NCBI RefSeq assembly: GCF_019799945.1
Contig: NZ_JABGCH010000027.1
Coordinates: forward strand, 1 to 60,143
Origin: Modestobacter marinus
Lineage (GTDB): Bacteria; Actinomycetota; Actinomycetes; Mycobacteriales; Geodermatophilaceae
Length of the DNA: 60,143 bases
Direction of reading: 5' to 3'
In this document: in pieces, positions 9,363-18,771 of the stretch
Position numbering within the stretch: the stretch's first letter is position 1
Layout: each line of letters opens with the position of its first letter
Position numbers and translations under genes: made by a program
The notes under the pieces: generated by a model
The model's input: only the letters and a program-made list of their open reading frames with translations
The model's database searches: none
What the model was told of the DNA's origin: nothing

Positions 9363-10202
9363 TCACCGGTAGCGGACAGGGTCGGGCAGCAGCTCGTTCA
9401 TCGCCCCCGACCGGAAGCCGCGGGGGTCCAGCTCGACCCGGTCGAAACCGGCGACGGCGGCCAGCAGCTCCGGTCGCGCCGCGATCTCCGGCACGCGGGC
9501 GACGTCCACCTCGACCCGCGCCACGTCGTCGCCCAGGTCGCGGACCCGCAGGTCCCGCACGGGGATCCCGGCCCCGGCCAGGGCCCCGCGCAGCGCGGCC
9601 TCGGCCCGCTCCACCCGGGCCAGTCGCTCGGCGGAGACCGGCACCCCGTAGGCGATCCGGCTGGCCAGGCAGGCGGCGGCGGGCTTGTCGGCCAGCGGCA
9701 GGTCCCAGCGGCGGGCGGCGGCCCGGACGTCGTCCTTGGTCATGCCCGCGCGCGCCAGGGGCGCCCACGCCCCCCGCTCGGCGGCCGCGCGGATGCCGGG
9801 CCGGAAGCCGGCCCGCAGGTCGTCGGCGTTGGTGCCGGTGACGACGTCGGCGATGCCCAGCCGGGCGGCCAGCGGCATCAGCACGTCGACCAGCTCGGCC
9901 TTGCAGAACGCGCACCGGTCACCGGCGTTGGCGACGTAGCCGGCCCGGCTGAGCTCGAAGGTGCGCGGCTGCTCGTGACGCACCCTCAGGGAGACCGCGA
10001 CGTCGTGCGCGGCGGCCCGCTCGGCCGCGGGCAGGCTCGGTGAGACGGCGGTGGCGGCCACGACTCGGTCCGGTCCGAGCGCCCGCACGGCGGCGGCGAG
10101 CACCACCCCGGAGTCGACCCCGCCGGAAAAGGCGACGAGCACCCCGGGGACGGCGGAGAGCTCCGCGTCCAGCACCGCCAGCCGGTCCTCGAGCGTGCCC
10201 AT
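9363..10202 (-). CDS. larE: ATP-dependent sacrificial sulfur transferase LarE
   Basis: LarE adds sulfur to the LarB product during nickel-pincer cofactor synthesis. The PP-loop SGGVDS is at residues 26-31, with RCAFCK (residues 96-101) and VTGTNADDLRAGFRPG typical of the family. Cys178 in PAAACLASR aligns with the cysteine sacrificed by Lactiplantibacillus LarE, so a single-turnover, protein-derived sulfur mechanism is plausible. Homologues with three cysteines can use a 4Fe-4S cluster; this one has C97, C100 and C178, so the cluster-type reaction should also be considered. It converges with larB and diverges from the GNAT gene. Confidence 0.92.
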   Translation of the reverse strand: MGTLEDRLAVLDAELSAVPGVLVAFSGGVDSGVVLAAAVRALGPDRVVAATAVSPSLPAAERAAAHDVAVSLRVRHEQPRTFELSRAGYVANAGDRCAFCKAELVDVLMPLAARLGIADVVTGTNADDLRAGFRPGIRAAAERGAWAPLARAGMTKDDVRAAARRWDLPLADKPAAACLASRIAYGVPVSAERLARVERAEAALRGALAGAGIPVRDLRVRDLGDDVARVEVDVARVPEIAARPELLAAVAGFDRVELDPRGFRSGAMNELLPDPVRYR

Positions 10203-10242
10203 GCCCGGCAGGCTGCCACACGCCGACCGGCCGGGGCGGCTC

Positions 10243-10248
10243 TACCGT
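10243..10248 (+). promoter_or_regulatory. -10 element consistent with leaderless GNAT mRNA
   Basis: TACCGT (TANNNT pattern) ends exactly 7 nt before the ATG at 10256. There is no Shine-Dalgarno sequence in the interval. This spacing puts the transcription start at or next to the start codon. Confidence 0.4.
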
Positions 10249-10255
10249 GGCCGGC

Positions 10256-10810
10256 ATGGGGACGGTCGCGTTGCCACCGTGGCCGGCGGTGCCGCCGGCG
10301 CACGGTCCCGTCGTCCTGCGGGCCTTCGCCGACGGGGACGCCGAGGTCGCGAGGGAGTTGTCGACCGACGCCTACGTGCCGCTGATCGGCACCCTCCCCG
10401 CCTCCGCCACCACCGAGGAGGCGCAGGAGTGGATCGCCCGGCAACGCGGGCGCTGGGCCGAGGGTGCGGGGTTCTCCTTCGCCGTCGCGCGGGCGGACAC
10501 CGGCCGGGCCGTCGGCTTCGCCGGCCTGTGGCTGGCCCAGCTCCCCCAGGGACGCGCCGCCGCCGGGTACGCGATCGCGCCGGGCCACCGCGGTCAGGGG
10601 CTGGCGAGCGCGGCGCTGCGGGCACTCACCGGTTTCGCCTTGACCCTGCCCGGGCTGCACCGCATCGAGCTGCACATCGAGCCGTGGAACACCGGCTCGC
10701 TGCGGACCGCCGAGCGGGCGGGGTACCGCCGCGAGGGGCTGCTGCGCAGCCACCAGGAGATCGGGGGGCGGCGCCGCGACATGGTGCTGTACGCCGCCGT
10801 CCACGACTGA
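10256..10810 (+). CDS. GNAT family N-acetyltransferase (RimJ/RimL type)
   Basis: A 184-aa acetyl-CoA-dependent N-acetyltransferase. The acetyl-CoA loop is in YAIAPGHRGQGLASAALRAL (R/Q-x-x-G-x-G/A), followed by HRIELHIEPWNTGSLRTAERAGY, the typical RimJ/RimL end with N-x-x-S-x-x-x-x-E-x-x-G. RimJ/RimL relatives acetylate ribosomal-protein N-termini or small molecules; the substrate here is not predictable. It is divergent from larE across 53 bp and converges on truB, with 7 bp between stops. Translation is probably leaderless. Confidence 0.85.
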   Translation: MGTVALPPWPAVPPAHGPVVLRAFADGDAEVARELSTDAYVPLIGTLPASATTEEAQEWIARQRGRWAEGAGFSFAVARADTGRAVGFAGLWLAQLPQGRAAAGYAIAPGHRGQGLASAALRALTGFALTLPGLHRIELHIEPWNTGSLRTAERAGYRREGLLRSHQEIGGRRRDMVLYAAVHD

Positions 10811-10817
10811 CGTCCCC

Positions 10818-11738
10818 TCAGGAGGGCGGGAACCCGACGGCGACCCTGGCCACCTGTCCGGCGTCCTCGACCAGGGCGATCAGGCGCCCCTCCGGCGCGA
10901 TCGCCGCGTGCAGGCCCGGAGCGCCGGTGGCGGGCACCCGCTGCCCGTGGCCCACGGCGACCGCCTCGGCCGCGGTGAGCTCACGGACCGGGAAGACCAG
11001 GCGGGCGGCGTCGGCCAGGGCCAGCACCCCTGCGCCGCTCCCCTGCTCGGCCAGCGCCCCGGCCGCCTCCTCCACCGGCCGCGCCTGCTCCGTGGAGAAC
11101 GGCCCGGAGCTGGTGCGGCGCAGCGCGGTGAGGTGGCCGCCGACCCCGAGCGCCGCGCCGGCGTCGCGGGCGATCGCCCGCACGTAGGTCCCGGTGCTGC
11201 AGGCGACCGTCACCTCGACGTCGAGCAGGTCCGGGGTCGGCCGGCCCAGGCGGTGGACGTCGAGGCGGTGGACGGTGACCGACCGGGGAGCGAGCTCCAC
11301 CTCCTCGCCGGCCCGGACCCGGTCGTAGGAACGGCGGCCGTCGACCTTGACCGCGCTCACCGAGGAGGGCACCTGCTGCAGCGCGCCGACCTGCGCGGCC
11401 AGCGCGGTGCGGACCGCCTCCTCGGTCAGTCCGGCGGTGGAGGCGGTGGCGGTGACCTCGCCCTCCCGATCGTCGGTCACCGTCCGCTGGCCGAGCCGGA
11501 TCGTCGCGTCGTAGGTCTTGTCCGAGCCGGCGAGGTGGCCGAGCAGCCGGGTGGCCGAGCCGACCCCCAGCACGAGCAGCCCGGTGGCCATCGGGTCGAG
11601 GGTGCCCGCGTGGCCCACCCGGCGGACCGACAGCACCCGGCGGGCGCGCGCGACGACGTCGTGCGAGGTCATCCCGCCGGGCTTGTCGACCAGCAGCAGG
11701 GACGGCGGGACGTCGGCATCGGGCTTCCTGCGGGTCAC
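10818..11738 (-). CDS. truB: tRNA pseudouridine(55) synthase TruB
   Basis: TruB makes pseudouridine-55 in the T loop of tRNA and helps fold tRNA. The catalytic aspartate lies in GHAGTLDPMATGLLV; the N-terminal LLVDKPGGMTSHDVV and the motif GSDKTYDATIRLGQ are also typical. The GTG at 11738 overlaps the MATE exporter stop in GTGA (11735-11738); this gives 306 aa with a C-terminal PUA-like extension. It is the last gene of the rimP-nusA-infB-rbfA-nrnA operon, an order shared with other actinobacteria. Confidence 0.96.
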   Translation of the reverse strand: MTRRKPDADVPPSLLLVDKPGGMTSHDVVARARRVLSVRRVGHAGTLDPMATGLLVLGVGSATRLLGHLAGSDKTYDATIRLGQRTVTDDREGEVTATASTAGLTEEAVRTALAAQVGALQQVPSSVSAVKVDGRRSYDRVRAGEEVELAPRSVTVHRLDVHRLGRPTPDLLDVEVTVACSTGTYVRAIARDAGAALGVGGHLTALRRTSSGPFSTEQARPVEEAAGALAEQGSGAGVLALADAARLVFPVRELTAAEAVAVGHGQRVPATGAPGLHAAIAPEGRLIALVEDAGQVARVAVGFPPS

Positions 11739-13078
11739 CCGGCCACCGTCCCACCCAGCCACCGGTCGCCCCGCACCCGCCGGCCGACGGCGACCAGCCG
11801 CAGCACGATGAACAGCGTCAGGCCGGTCCACACCCCCGCCAGTCCCCAGTCCAGCCAGCCGGACAGCAGGGACAGCGGCACGAAGCCGAGCAGCGCCGAG
11901 CCGAGGGTCACCGTCCGCAGGTACCCGACGTCCCCGGCGCCCATGAGCACGCCGTCGAGCGCGAACACGACCCCGGCCAGCGGCTGCATCAGCGCGAGGA
12001 ACCACCAGACGACGGCGGCCTGCGCGAGCACCGCGGGGTCGTCGGTGAACAGCGGCGGGAGCACCGGCCGCAGCGCGAGCAGCAGCGCCGCCACCACGAT
12101 CCCGGTGCCGAGACCCCACCAGCTCACCCGCACGGCCGTGGACCGGGCGACGTCGGGGCGACCGGCGCCGAGGGCGTGGCCGACCAGCGTCTGCGCGGCG
12201 ATCGCGTACGCGTCCAGGACCAGGGCGAGGAACATCCACAGCTGCAGCGCCACCTGATGGGCGCCGAGCTCGGCGGTGCCCGAGCGGGCCACCACGGCGG
12301 CGGCAGCGGCGAAGGCGAACTGCAGCACGGCCGCCCGCAGCAGCAGGTCCCGCCCGAGCACCAGCTGACCGCGCAGGGCGGGCAGCCGCGGCCGCCAGTC
12401 GAGGCCGGCGCCGCGCACGTCGCGCACGAGCGCGCGGACGAACAGCATCGCCGCCACCGCCTGACCGGCGACGTTAGCCAGCGCCGAGCCGACCAGTCCG
12501 AACCCGGCCGGGTGCACCAGCAGCGGGCACAGCACCAGGCTCACCAGACTGCCGGCCAGCACGAACCGCACCGGCCGGCGCAGCTCCTGCACGCCGCGCA
12601 GCCAGCCGTTGCCGGCCAGCGCGAGCAGCAGCAGCGGGAGCCCCAGGCTCCCCACCCGCAGCCACTGCTCGCCGGCGGTGGCCACCGGGCCCGCGCCGCC
12701 GGCGAGCAACCGGGTCAGCGGGCCGGCGAGCACCTGGAACAGGACGGCCAGCCCGACCCCGAGCCCGAGGGCCAGCCAGGTGGCCTGCACCCCCTCGGCC
12801 ACGGCGCCGGCGCGGTCGCCGGCCCCGGCCCGGCGGGCGGCGCGGGCGGTGGTGCCGTAGGCGAGGAAGTTCAGCAGCGCGGCGACGTAGGCCAGCAGCC
12901 CGCCGCCGACCGCGAGCCCGCCGAGGGGCACCGTGCCCAGGTTGCCCACGACCGCGGTGTCGACGAGCAGGTACAGCGGCTCGGCGGCCAGCACGACCAG
13001 CGCCGGCGCGGCCAGCGCGGGGACCGACGGCGATGACCTGGTGCCCGGCCCCGGTCCCCGCCGTGCGCTCAGGCGCAC
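11735..13078 (-). CDS. MATE family efflux transporter (DinF group)
   Basis: A 447-aa membrane transporter with about 12 hydrophobic helices in two MATE repeats. The first helix region contains AAEPLYLLVDTAVVGNLGT, the typical DinF-type start, and the second half has SWWGLGTGIVVAALLL and VLMGAGDVGYLR. MATE proteins export drugs or metabolites using Na+ or H+. The likely start is the GTG at 13078, overlapping the end of nrnA by 10 bp; there is no better start nearer the first helix. The nrnA-dinF-truB order is conserved in Mycobacterium. The substrate is unknown. Confidence 0.88.
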   Translation of the reverse strand: MRLSARRGPGPGTRSSPSVPALAAPALVVLAAEPLYLLVDTAVVGNLGTVPLGGLAVGGGLLAYVAALLNFLAYGTTARAARRAGAGDRAGAVAEGVQATWLALGLGVGLAVLFQVLAGPLTRLLAGGAGPVATAGEQWLRVGSLGLPLLLLALAGNGWLRGVQELRRPVRFVLAGSLVSLVLCPLLVHPAGFGLVGSALANVAGQAVAAMLFVRALVRDVRGAGLDWRPRLPALRGQLVLGRDLLLRAAVLQFAFAAAAAVVARSGTAELGAHQVALQLWMFLALVLDAYAIAAQTLVGHALGAGRPDVARSTAVRVSWWGLGTGIVVAALLLALRPVLPPLFTDDPAVLAQAAVVWWFLALMQPLAGVVFALDGVLMGAGDVGYLRTVTLGSALLGFVPLSLLSGWLDWGLAGVWTGLTLFIVLRLVAVGRRVRGDRWLGGTVAG

Positions 13079-14058
13079 AGTTCCGCGCGCAGGCGCGAGA
13101 TGGTCCCGTCGAGGTCGAGGGTGGAGCTGTAGCCGGCCGCGGCCCGGTGGCCACCGCCGCCGAGGGAGACCGCCACCCGGGACAGGTCGGTGCCCCCGCG
13201 GGAGCGCATCGACACCACCCACGAGCCGTCGTCCTGGCCCTTGAGCACGCAGGCCACGTCCGCCTCCGCGGTGGAGCGCACCACGTCGACCAGTGCCTCC
13301 AGCTGATCGGAGGGCAGGCCGTGCGAGCGCGCCTCCCCCGCGCTGGACCAGGTCCACACCAGCCCAGCGCCGATCTCCGGCTCGAGCACCGCCCGACCGG
13401 TCACCGCCGAGAGCAGTCCCAGCCAGCCGAAGGGCGCGGTGTCGAACAGCCGCTGGCTGATCGCGGCGTGGTCGATGCCGGTGCGCAGCAGCCGGGCGGC
13501 GAGCTCGTGGGTACAGGGCACGGTGTTGCCGAACCGGAAGGAACCGGTGTCGGCGGACAGCCCGGCGTAGAGGCAGGTGGCCAGCTGCCGGTCCAGCTCG
13601 ACGCCCAGGCCGTCGAGCAGCTGCGCCACGAGCACCACGGTGGCCGGCGCCTCGGGGTCGATGACCGAGACGTCCCCGAAGCCGGGGTTGCTGGCGTGGT
13701 GGTCGACGACCACCGAGCGCCCGGCGGTGCCCAGCAACGCGGCCAGCTCCCCGAGGCGGCCGGTGGACGCGGAATCCAGACTGACGAAGACGGCCGGGTC
13801 GTCCGGCACCGTGACCGGGTCGACGAGCCGGTCGGCGCCGGGGAGCCAGCCCAGCGACGCGGGCAGGGTGAACGGCGCCGGGAAGGTGGCGACGACGCGG
13901 GCCCCTCGGCGCCGGAGTCCCTCGGCGAGGGCGAGGGTGCTGCCGAGCGCGTCGGCGTCGGGCTGCACGTGCCCGGACAGCACCACGGTCGCCCCCGCGT
14001 CGGCCGCGGCGGCCAGGACGTCGACGGCGGCCGCGACGGAGGAGGCGGGAACGGTCAT
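13069..14058 (-). CDS. nrnA: DHH/DHHA1 oligoribonuclease / pAp phosphatase (NrnA)
   Basis: NrnA removes 5'-mononucleotides from nanoRNAs and hydrolyses 3'-phosphoadenosine 5'-phosphate; actinobacterial relatives also linearise or degrade cyclic dinucleotides. DHH-domain motifs are HVQPDADALGSTLAL, VSLDSAS and VVDHHASNPGFGD; the C-terminal DHHA1 domain has LGGGGHRAAAGYS. The start is the ATG at 14058 (329 aa); the open frame upstream reads through an unrelated small gene. Only 4 bp separate it from that 71-aa gene, so they are certainly co-transcribed. It complements PNPase by clearing the short RNAs PNPase leaves. Confidence 0.93.
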   Translation of the reverse strand: MTVPASSVAAAVDVLAAAADAGATVVLSGHVQPDADALGSTLALAEGLRRRGARVVATFPAPFTLPASLGWLPGADRLVDPVTVPDDPAVFVSLDSASTGRLGELAALLGTAGRSVVVDHHASNPGFGDVSVIDPEAPATVVLVAQLLDGLGVELDRQLATCLYAGLSADTGSFRFGNTVPCTHELAARLLRTGIDHAAISQRLFDTAPFGWLGLLSAVTGRAVLEPEIGAGLVWTWSSAGEARSHGLPSDQLEALVDVVRSTAEADVACVLKGQDDGSWVVSMRSRGGTDLSRVAVSLGGGGHRAAAGYSSTLDLDGTISRLRAELCA

Positions 14059-14062
14059 CGGA

Positions 14063-14278
14063 TCAGGGCTGCTGGGGCTCGGGGGTGATGTCGCCGCCAC
14101 CGACCGGGTAGCTGCTGCCGTCGTCCGGCTCGTCGGCGGCGATGCTCTCCGTCGTCCCGATCTGGCCGTGCTTGCCGCCGGCGGTCGGGTCACCGGTGGC
14201 GGGCTCCTCGCGCCCGCCGAAGGTCACCCGGTTCTCCTGGTCGGGGACGTCGGGGTTCGGGTCGCTCGACTCGGTCAT
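14063..14278 (-). CDS. Small acidic protein of unknown function (71 aa)
   Basis: I do not recognise this gene. It encodes 71 residues rich in Asp, Glu, Gly, Pro and Ser, with no hydrophobic segment and no cysteine, so it is probably disordered. Its ATG overlaps the rbfA stop in ATGA (14275-14278) and its stop lies 4 bp before nrnA, so it is tightly embedded in the operon. Third positions are strongly G/C, as in real genes here. It might be a lineage-specific accessory to RbfA or NrnA, but that is only positional inference. Confidence 0.6.
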   Translation of the reverse strand: MTESSDPNPDVPDQENRVTFGGREEPATGDPTAGGKHGQIGTTESIAADEPDDGSSYPVGGGDITPEPQQP

Positions 14279-14781
14279 GACGCGCTCCGACGGGTGGCGG
14301 GGGCGTCGGCGGGGTCGGTCAGCTCGGCGACGTCCCCGTCCTCGTCCTCGTCGTCCTCGTCGACGGCGGGACGGCGGTACGGGTCGGGCTCGCCGGCGTA
14401 CTGCGCGCCCTCCCGGGCCCGGGCGAGCTCGGCGTCGGCCCGGCGGACCCGCTCCAGGGCCTCGTCGAGCTCGCGCGCGGTGTCGGGGACGATGTCGGCG
14501 ACGAAGGCCAGCGTCGGCACGAACTTGATGCCGGTCTGCTTGCCCACGGTCGACCGCAGCACGCCGGTGGCGCTGGCCAGCGCCCTCGCGGAGTCCTCGA
14601 CCTGCTGGGGGTCGCCGTAGACGGTGTAGAAGACGGTCGCCTCGCGCAGGTCGCTGGTGACCCGCGCGTCGGTGATGGTGACCATCCCCAGGCGGGGGTC
14701 CTTGATCTGCATCTCGATCGTGGCGGAGACGATCTGGCGGATGCGTACCGCCAGTCGGCGCGCCCGGGCCGGGTCGGCCAT
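14275..14781 (-). CDS. rbfA: 30S ribosome-binding factor RbfA
   Basis: RbfA is a KH-fold assembly factor for 16S rRNA 5' processing and cold adaptation. The conserved core spans residues 1-115 (IEMQIKDPRLGMVTITDARV, GVLRSTVGKQTGIKFVPTL). A long C-terminal tail follows, with the acidic run VDEDDEDEDGDVAEL, usual in actinobacteria. At 168 aa it is longer than the E. coli form because of that tail. It is upstream of the 71-aa gene (4-nt overlap) and downstream of ylxP across a hairpin. Confidence 0.95.
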   Translation of the reverse strand: MADPARARRLAVRIRQIVSATIEMQIKDPRLGMVTITDARVTSDLREATVFYTVYGDPQQVEDSARALASATGVLRSTVGKQTGIKFVPTLAFVADIVPDTARELDEALERVRRADAELARAREGAQYAGEPDPYRRPAVDEDDEDEDGDVAELTDPADAPATRRSAS

Positions 14782-14802
14782 CTCGGGACCTCCAGTCGAA
14801 GG

Positions 14803-14852
14803 ACCTCCTCCTCCTCAGCCCTCGCAAGCTCGGGCCGAGCCTCTGGAGGAGG
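14803..14852 (-). terminator. Intergenic hairpin between ylxP and rbfA
   Basis: CCTCCTCC (14803-14810) pairs with GGAGGAGG (14845-14852). The loop holds the 12-mer CTCGCAAGCTCG (14821-14832), which recurs exactly in two other intergenic regions of this window. Inside an operon it more likely attenuates or stabilises the transcript than ends it fully. Confidence 0.45.
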
Positions 14853-14864
14853 CCGGGTGGATGT

Positions 14865-15161
14865 TCACGTATCGCTGTCGCTGTACAGCTGCCGGTGCGT
14901 CGACAGCAGCGTCACCTCCGGCCGCTCGGCCAGCAACCGCTCGCAGGCGTCGAGCACGTCGACGACCTGGGTGGCGTCGCCGGCCACGGTGGCGACCCCG
15001 ACCTGCACACGACGGTGCAGATCGAGGTCGCCGACCTCGGCAGCGGCCACGGCGAAGCGTCGCCGCAGTTCGGCGACGATCGGCCGGACCACCGACCGCT
15101 TCTCCTTCAGCGAGTGGACGTCGCCCAGCAGCAGGTCGGCGGTCAGTGACCCGGTGAACAC
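14865..15161 (-). CDS. ylxP: YlxP/DUF503 family protein
   Basis: A 98-aa DUF503 protein, recognised by the start FTGSLTADLLLGDVHSLKEKR and the compact alpha/beta layout with HRRVQVGVATVAGD. Members usually lie between infB and rbfA, as here, and have been suggested to act in ribosome maturation, but the molecular role is not settled. It is 45 bp downstream of infB and 83 bp upstream of rbfA. Confidence 0.88.
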   Translation of the reverse strand: MFTGSLTADLLLGDVHSLKEKRSVVRPIVAELRRRFAVAAAEVGDLDLHRRVQVGVATVAGDATQVVDVLDACERLLAERPEVTLLSTHRQLYSDSDT

Positions 15162-15206
15162 CGGCTCACCGCCGCCTGCACCCGCTGCCGGACGAGGTCA
15201 GCCGGC

Positions 15207-18200
15207 TTACGCGCGCGGCTTCTCACGCAGCTCGAAGGTCTCGATCACGTCATCGATCTTGATGTCGTTGAACGACCCCAGACCGATGCCGCACTCGTAG
15301 CCCTCCCGGACCTCGGTCGCGTCGTCCTTGAACCGGCGCAGCGAGTCGACGGTCAGGTTGTCCGCGACCACGGCGCCGTCCCGGATGAGGCGGGCCTTGG
15401 AGTTGCGGACGATCGTGCCGCTGCGCACCAGCGAGCCGGCGACGTTCCCGATCCGCGGCACCCGGAAGACCTCGCGGACCTCCGCGGTGCCCAGCTGCAC
15501 CTCTTCGTACTCGGGCTTGAGCATGCCCTTGAGCGCGGACTCGATCTCCTCGATGGCCTGGTAGATGACCGTGTAGTACCGGACGTCCACCCCCTCGCGG
15601 GCAGCCAGCTCGGTGGCCTGACCCTCGGCCCGGACGTTGAAGCCCAGGACGATGACGTCGTCGGCCAGCGCCAGGTCGATGTCGCTCTTGGTGATCCCAC
15701 CGACACCGCGGTGGATGACCCGCAGCGAGATGTCGTCGCTCACCTCGATCTTCATCAGCGCCTCTTCGAGCGCCTCGACGGTGCCCGAGTTGTCGCCCTT
15801 GATGATCAGGTTGAGCTGACGGGTCTCCTTGAGCGCCGCGTCGAGGTCCTCCAGGCTGATCCGCTTGCGCATCGACGCGTTCTGCGCGTTGCGGATGCGG
15901 GCCTGACGGCGGTCGGCGATCTGCCGCGCGATGCGGTCCTCCTCGACGACGAGGAAGGTGTCACCGGCACGCGGCACGGAGGTCAGGCCGACGACCTGGA
16001 CGGGACGGGCCGGCAGCGCCTCCTTGAGCTTGTTGCCGTGCTCGTCGAGCAGCGACCGGACGCGCCCGTAGGCGTCGCCGGCGACGATCGAGTCGCCCTG
16101 GCGCAGCGTGCCGCGCTGGACGAGCACCGTGGCCACAGGACCCCGGCCCTTGTCCAGCTTGCCCTCGATGACCACGCCCTGCGGGTCCTGGCCGATGTTG
16201 GCGCGCAGGTCCAGCGAGGCGTCGGCGGTCAGCAGGATCGCCGTGAGCAAGTCGTCGAGACCCTGACGGGTGGTCGCAGAGACGTCGACGAACATCGTGT
16301 CGCCGCCGTACTCCTCGGCCACCAGCCCGTACTCGGTGAGCTGCTGGCGGATCTTGGCGGGATTGGCCCCCTCCTTGTCGATCTTGTTGACCGCGACCAC
16401 GATCGGCACCTCGGCGGCCTGGGCGTGGTTGAGCGCCTCGACCGTCTGCGGCATGACGCCGTCGTCGGCGGCCACGACCAGCACGACGATGTCGGTGACC
16501 TTCGCGCCACGGGCACGCATCGCGGTGAACGACTCGTGACCGGGGGTGTCGATGAAGGTGACCGGACGCTCGTTGCCCTCCAGCTCGGTGACGATCTGGT
16601 AGGCGCCGATGTGCTGGGTGATCCCACCGGCCTCCTTGCCCGCCACGTTGGCGTGCCGGAGCGCGTCCAGGAGCTTGGTCTTCCCGTGGTCGACGTGACC
16701 CATGACGGTCACGACCGGCGGACGGATGTCCCAGTCCTCCTCGTCGCCCTCCTCGTCACCGAAGGTGAGGTCGAAGGTCTCGAGCAGCTCGCGGTCCTCG
16801 TCCTCGGGGCTGACGACCTGGATGACCCAGCCGATCTCGGCACCGAGCAGCTGCAGCGTCTCGTCGTTCACCGACTGCGTCGCGGTGACCATCTCGCCCA
16901 GGTGGAACAGGGCGGTCACCAGCGCGGCCGGCTGGGCGTTGATGCGCTCGGCCAGGTCGGTCAGCGAGGCACCACGGGGCAGCCGGACGGTCTGCCCGTT
17001 GCCGCGGGGCAGGCTGACGCCACCCATCGACGGCGCCGCCATGGAGTCGAACTCCTGACGCCGCTGCTTCTTGCTCTTGCGCCCGCGGACCGGACCGCGA
17101 CCACCCGGACGCCCGAAGGCACCCGCGGTGCCGGCACCGGAACCACCGCGACCACGGCCGCGGCCACCGCCGCCACCGCCGCCACGGAAGCCACCGCCGG
17201 CCGGAGCGCCACCGGGGGCGCCGCCGCCACCGGGACGGAAGCCGCCGCCGCCACCGCCGCCGCCACCGGCACCGGGACCACCGGGACGGCCACGGCCACC
17301 GGCGCCGCCGGGACCACCCGGACGGCCGCCACCGGCCGGCCGCGGCGGCATCATGCCGGGGCTGGGACGCTGCGGCATCATGCCCGGGTTGGGACGGGGC
17401 CCACCGGGACCGGCGGCGGGACGAGGCCCACCGGGACCGGCCGCGGGACGCGGACCACCGGCGCCAGGGCCGGGACGCGGACCACCGGCACCCGGGCCGG
17501 GGCGCTGACCACCCGCAGCCGGGCCGGGGCGCTGACCGCCCGCGGCCGGGCCGGGACGCGGACCGGACGCCGGTGCACCACCGGGACGCTGCCCGGGGGC
17601 CGCCGGACGGGGCGCGCTGCTGAAGGGGTTGTTGCCCGGCCGGGGAGCCGGACGGGGGCCCGGACGCGCACCACCGGAGGCGGCCGGCCGCTGGGCGCCC
17701 GGAGTGGGGGCGTTCCCGACCGGACGGGGGCCGGGGCGCGGGCCGGCCGGAGCCGACGGGCCGGCGGCAGCCGCGGGAGCAGCCGGGGCGACCGGAGCCG
17801 ACGGGGCAGCCGGAGCCGACGGGGCAGCCGGAGCCGGCGGCGCGCTCGCGGCGGGCTGCTGGACAGCCGGACGCGGGCCCGGACGCGGGCCGGGGGCCGG
17901 AGCACCCGGACGCGCTGCCGGACGGGCCACCGGGGCCTGCGCCGCCGGAGCCTGGGCCGCGGGAGCGGCCGGCGCCTGCGCCGCGGGAGCCTGGGCGGCC
18001 GGGGCCTGAGCCGCCAGCGCCTGAGCCGCCGGCGCCTGGGCCTGGGCCGCCGGATCCTGGGTCGCCGGGGCCGGAGCCGCGGGGGCCGGGACCTGGGCGG
18101 CGGGCGCCGCCGGGGCCTGGGCGACCGGACGCGGTCCCGGGGTGGGCCGGGGAGTCGGGCGGGACGGTGCGCTGGACGCGCCGTCGAACGCCTCACGCAG

Positions 18201-18338
18201 CCGTCGGGCCACCGGCGCCTCGACGGTGGACGAGGCGGACTTCACGAACTCGCCCTGCTCCTTGAGTTTGGCGAGCACGGTCTTGCTGTCGACGCCGAGC
18301 TCTTTCGCGAGCTCGTGTACGCGGGCCTTGCCTGGCAC
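15207..18338 (-). CDS. infB: Translation initiation factor IF-2
   Basis: IF-2 is the GTPase that places fMet-tRNA in the P site and joins the subunits. The N-terminal IF2_N helix is [20 protein letters not shown]. Residues about 55-430 are low complexity: first Pro/Ala/Gln repeats, then Pro/Gly/Arg and a Gly/Arg-rich tract. A second IF2_N-like segment precedes the G domain: [15 protein letters not shown] near residue 546, [12 protein letters not shown] and [10 protein letters not shown]. Domains II-IV complete the 1043 aa. It is 149 bp downstream of ylxR. The starting ATG at 18338 has an AGGAGA site. Confidence 0.97.
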   Translation of the reverse strand: MPGKARVHELAKELGVDSKTVLAKLKEQGEFVKSASSTVEAPVARRLREAFDGASSAPSRPTPRPTPGPRPVAQAPAAPAAQVPAPAAPAPATQDPAAQAQAPAAQALAAQAPAAQAPAAQAPAAPAAQAPAAQAPVARPAARPGAPAPGPRPGPRPAVQQPAASAPPAPAAPSAPAAPSAPVAPAAPAAAAGPSAPAGPRPGPRPVGNAPTPGAQRPAASGGARPGPRPAPRPGNNPFSSAPRPAAPGQRPGGAPASGPRPGPAAGGQRPGPAAGGQRPGPGAGGPRPGPGAGGPRPAAGPGGPRPAAGPGGPRPNPGMMPQRPSPGMMPPRPAGGGRPGGPGGAGGRGRPGGPGAGGGGGGGGGFRPGGGGAPGGAPAGGGFRGGGGGGGRGRGRGGSGAGTAGAFGRPGGRGPVRGRKSKKQRRQEFDSMAAPSMGGVSLPRGNGQTVRLPRGASLTDLAERINAQPAALVTALFHLGEMVTATQSVNDETLQLLGAEIGWVIQVVSPEDEDRELLETFDLTFGDEEGDEEDWDIRPPVVTVMGHVDHGKTKLLDALRHANVAGKEAGGITQHIGAYQIVTELEGNERPVTFIDTPGHESFTAMRARGAKVTDIVVLVVAADDGVMPQTVEALNHAQAAEVPIVVAVNKIDKEGANPAKIRQQLTEYGLVAEEYGGDTMFVDVSATTRQGLDDLLTAILLTADASLDLRANIGQDPQGVVIEGKLDKGRGPVATVLVQRGTLRQGDSIVAGDAYGRVRSLLDEHGNKLKEALPARPVQVVGLTSVPRAGDTFLVVEEDRIARQIADRRQARIRNAQNASMRKRISLEDLDAALKETRQLNLIIKGDNSGTVEALEEALMKIEVSDDISLRVIHRGVGGITKSDIDLALADDVIVLGFNVRAEGQATELAAREGVDVRYYTVIYQAIEEIESALKGMLKPEYEEVQLGTAEVREVFRVPRIGNVAGSLVRSGTIVRNSKARLIRDGAVVADNLTVDSLRRFKDDATEVREGYECGIGLGSFNDIKIDDVIETFELREKPRA
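17090..18075 (-). repeat. Low-complexity repeat region within infB
   Basis: This part of infB encodes degenerate repeats. Around 17930-18060 are tandem PAAQA-type units, around 17380-17600 are repeated GP-R-P-x-x-G units, and around 17100-17330 is a Gly/Arg-rich tract. The DNA is correspondingly repetitive and prone to length variation and assembly error. The reading frame stays open throughout. Confidence 0.8.
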
Positions 18339-18487
18339 GGGTCTCCTCTTTGTGAGGCCGGCGGCTGGCCCGCTCGACCTCGTCGTCAGTGGTGCATGGT
18401 CATCGTGGCGACTTCACGGGTTGCTCATCCGAGGTCGTCCTGGTTCTCGAGGTGGACCGGCCGGGTGCCGGTCCGACGGGGTCCCGC

Positions 18488-18763
18488 TCACACCTGGTCA
18501 CCGGCGGACCGGTGGACGTGGTGCTCGAGGGGGCCGGTCTCCAGCGGTGCGCCACGACGCAGCGCACGCGGGAAGGCCCGGCGCCGGACTGCTGCCTGCA
18601 GACACTCCGCAGTGGGGTGCAGGGACGCACCCCGGCCGGGGAGCCGCCGCCGCGGGTCGGGGGTGAGTCCCCCGTCGCGGACGACGACACGCAACAGCTC
18701 GGTGACCGGAGCGCGTCGCCGGCACCCCACACAGGTGCGGACCGGGATCGACGTGTCGGCCAT
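18488..18763 (-). CDS. ylxR: YlxR family RNA-binding protein (DUF448)
   Basis: A 91-aa YlxR protein. The family signature RTCVGCRRRAPVTELLRVV and the motif LPGRGASLHPTAECLQAAVRRRAFPRAL are intact. Homologues between nusA and infB bind RNA; recent work on relatives links them to RNase P. It is 8 bp downstream of nusA, in the conserved rimP-nusA-ylxR-infB order. Confidence 0.9.
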   Translation of the reverse strand: MADTSIPVRTCVGCRRRAPVTELLRVVVRDGGLTPDPRRRLPGRGASLHPTAECLQAAVRRRAFPRALRRGAPLETGPLEHHVHRSAGDQV

Positions 18764-18771
18764 CGCTGAGT

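Noticed and set aside
8665-10202. A lactate racemase operon
   Set aside because: Only larB and larE are present; no larA or larC is in the window, so lactate racemisation cannot be claimed.
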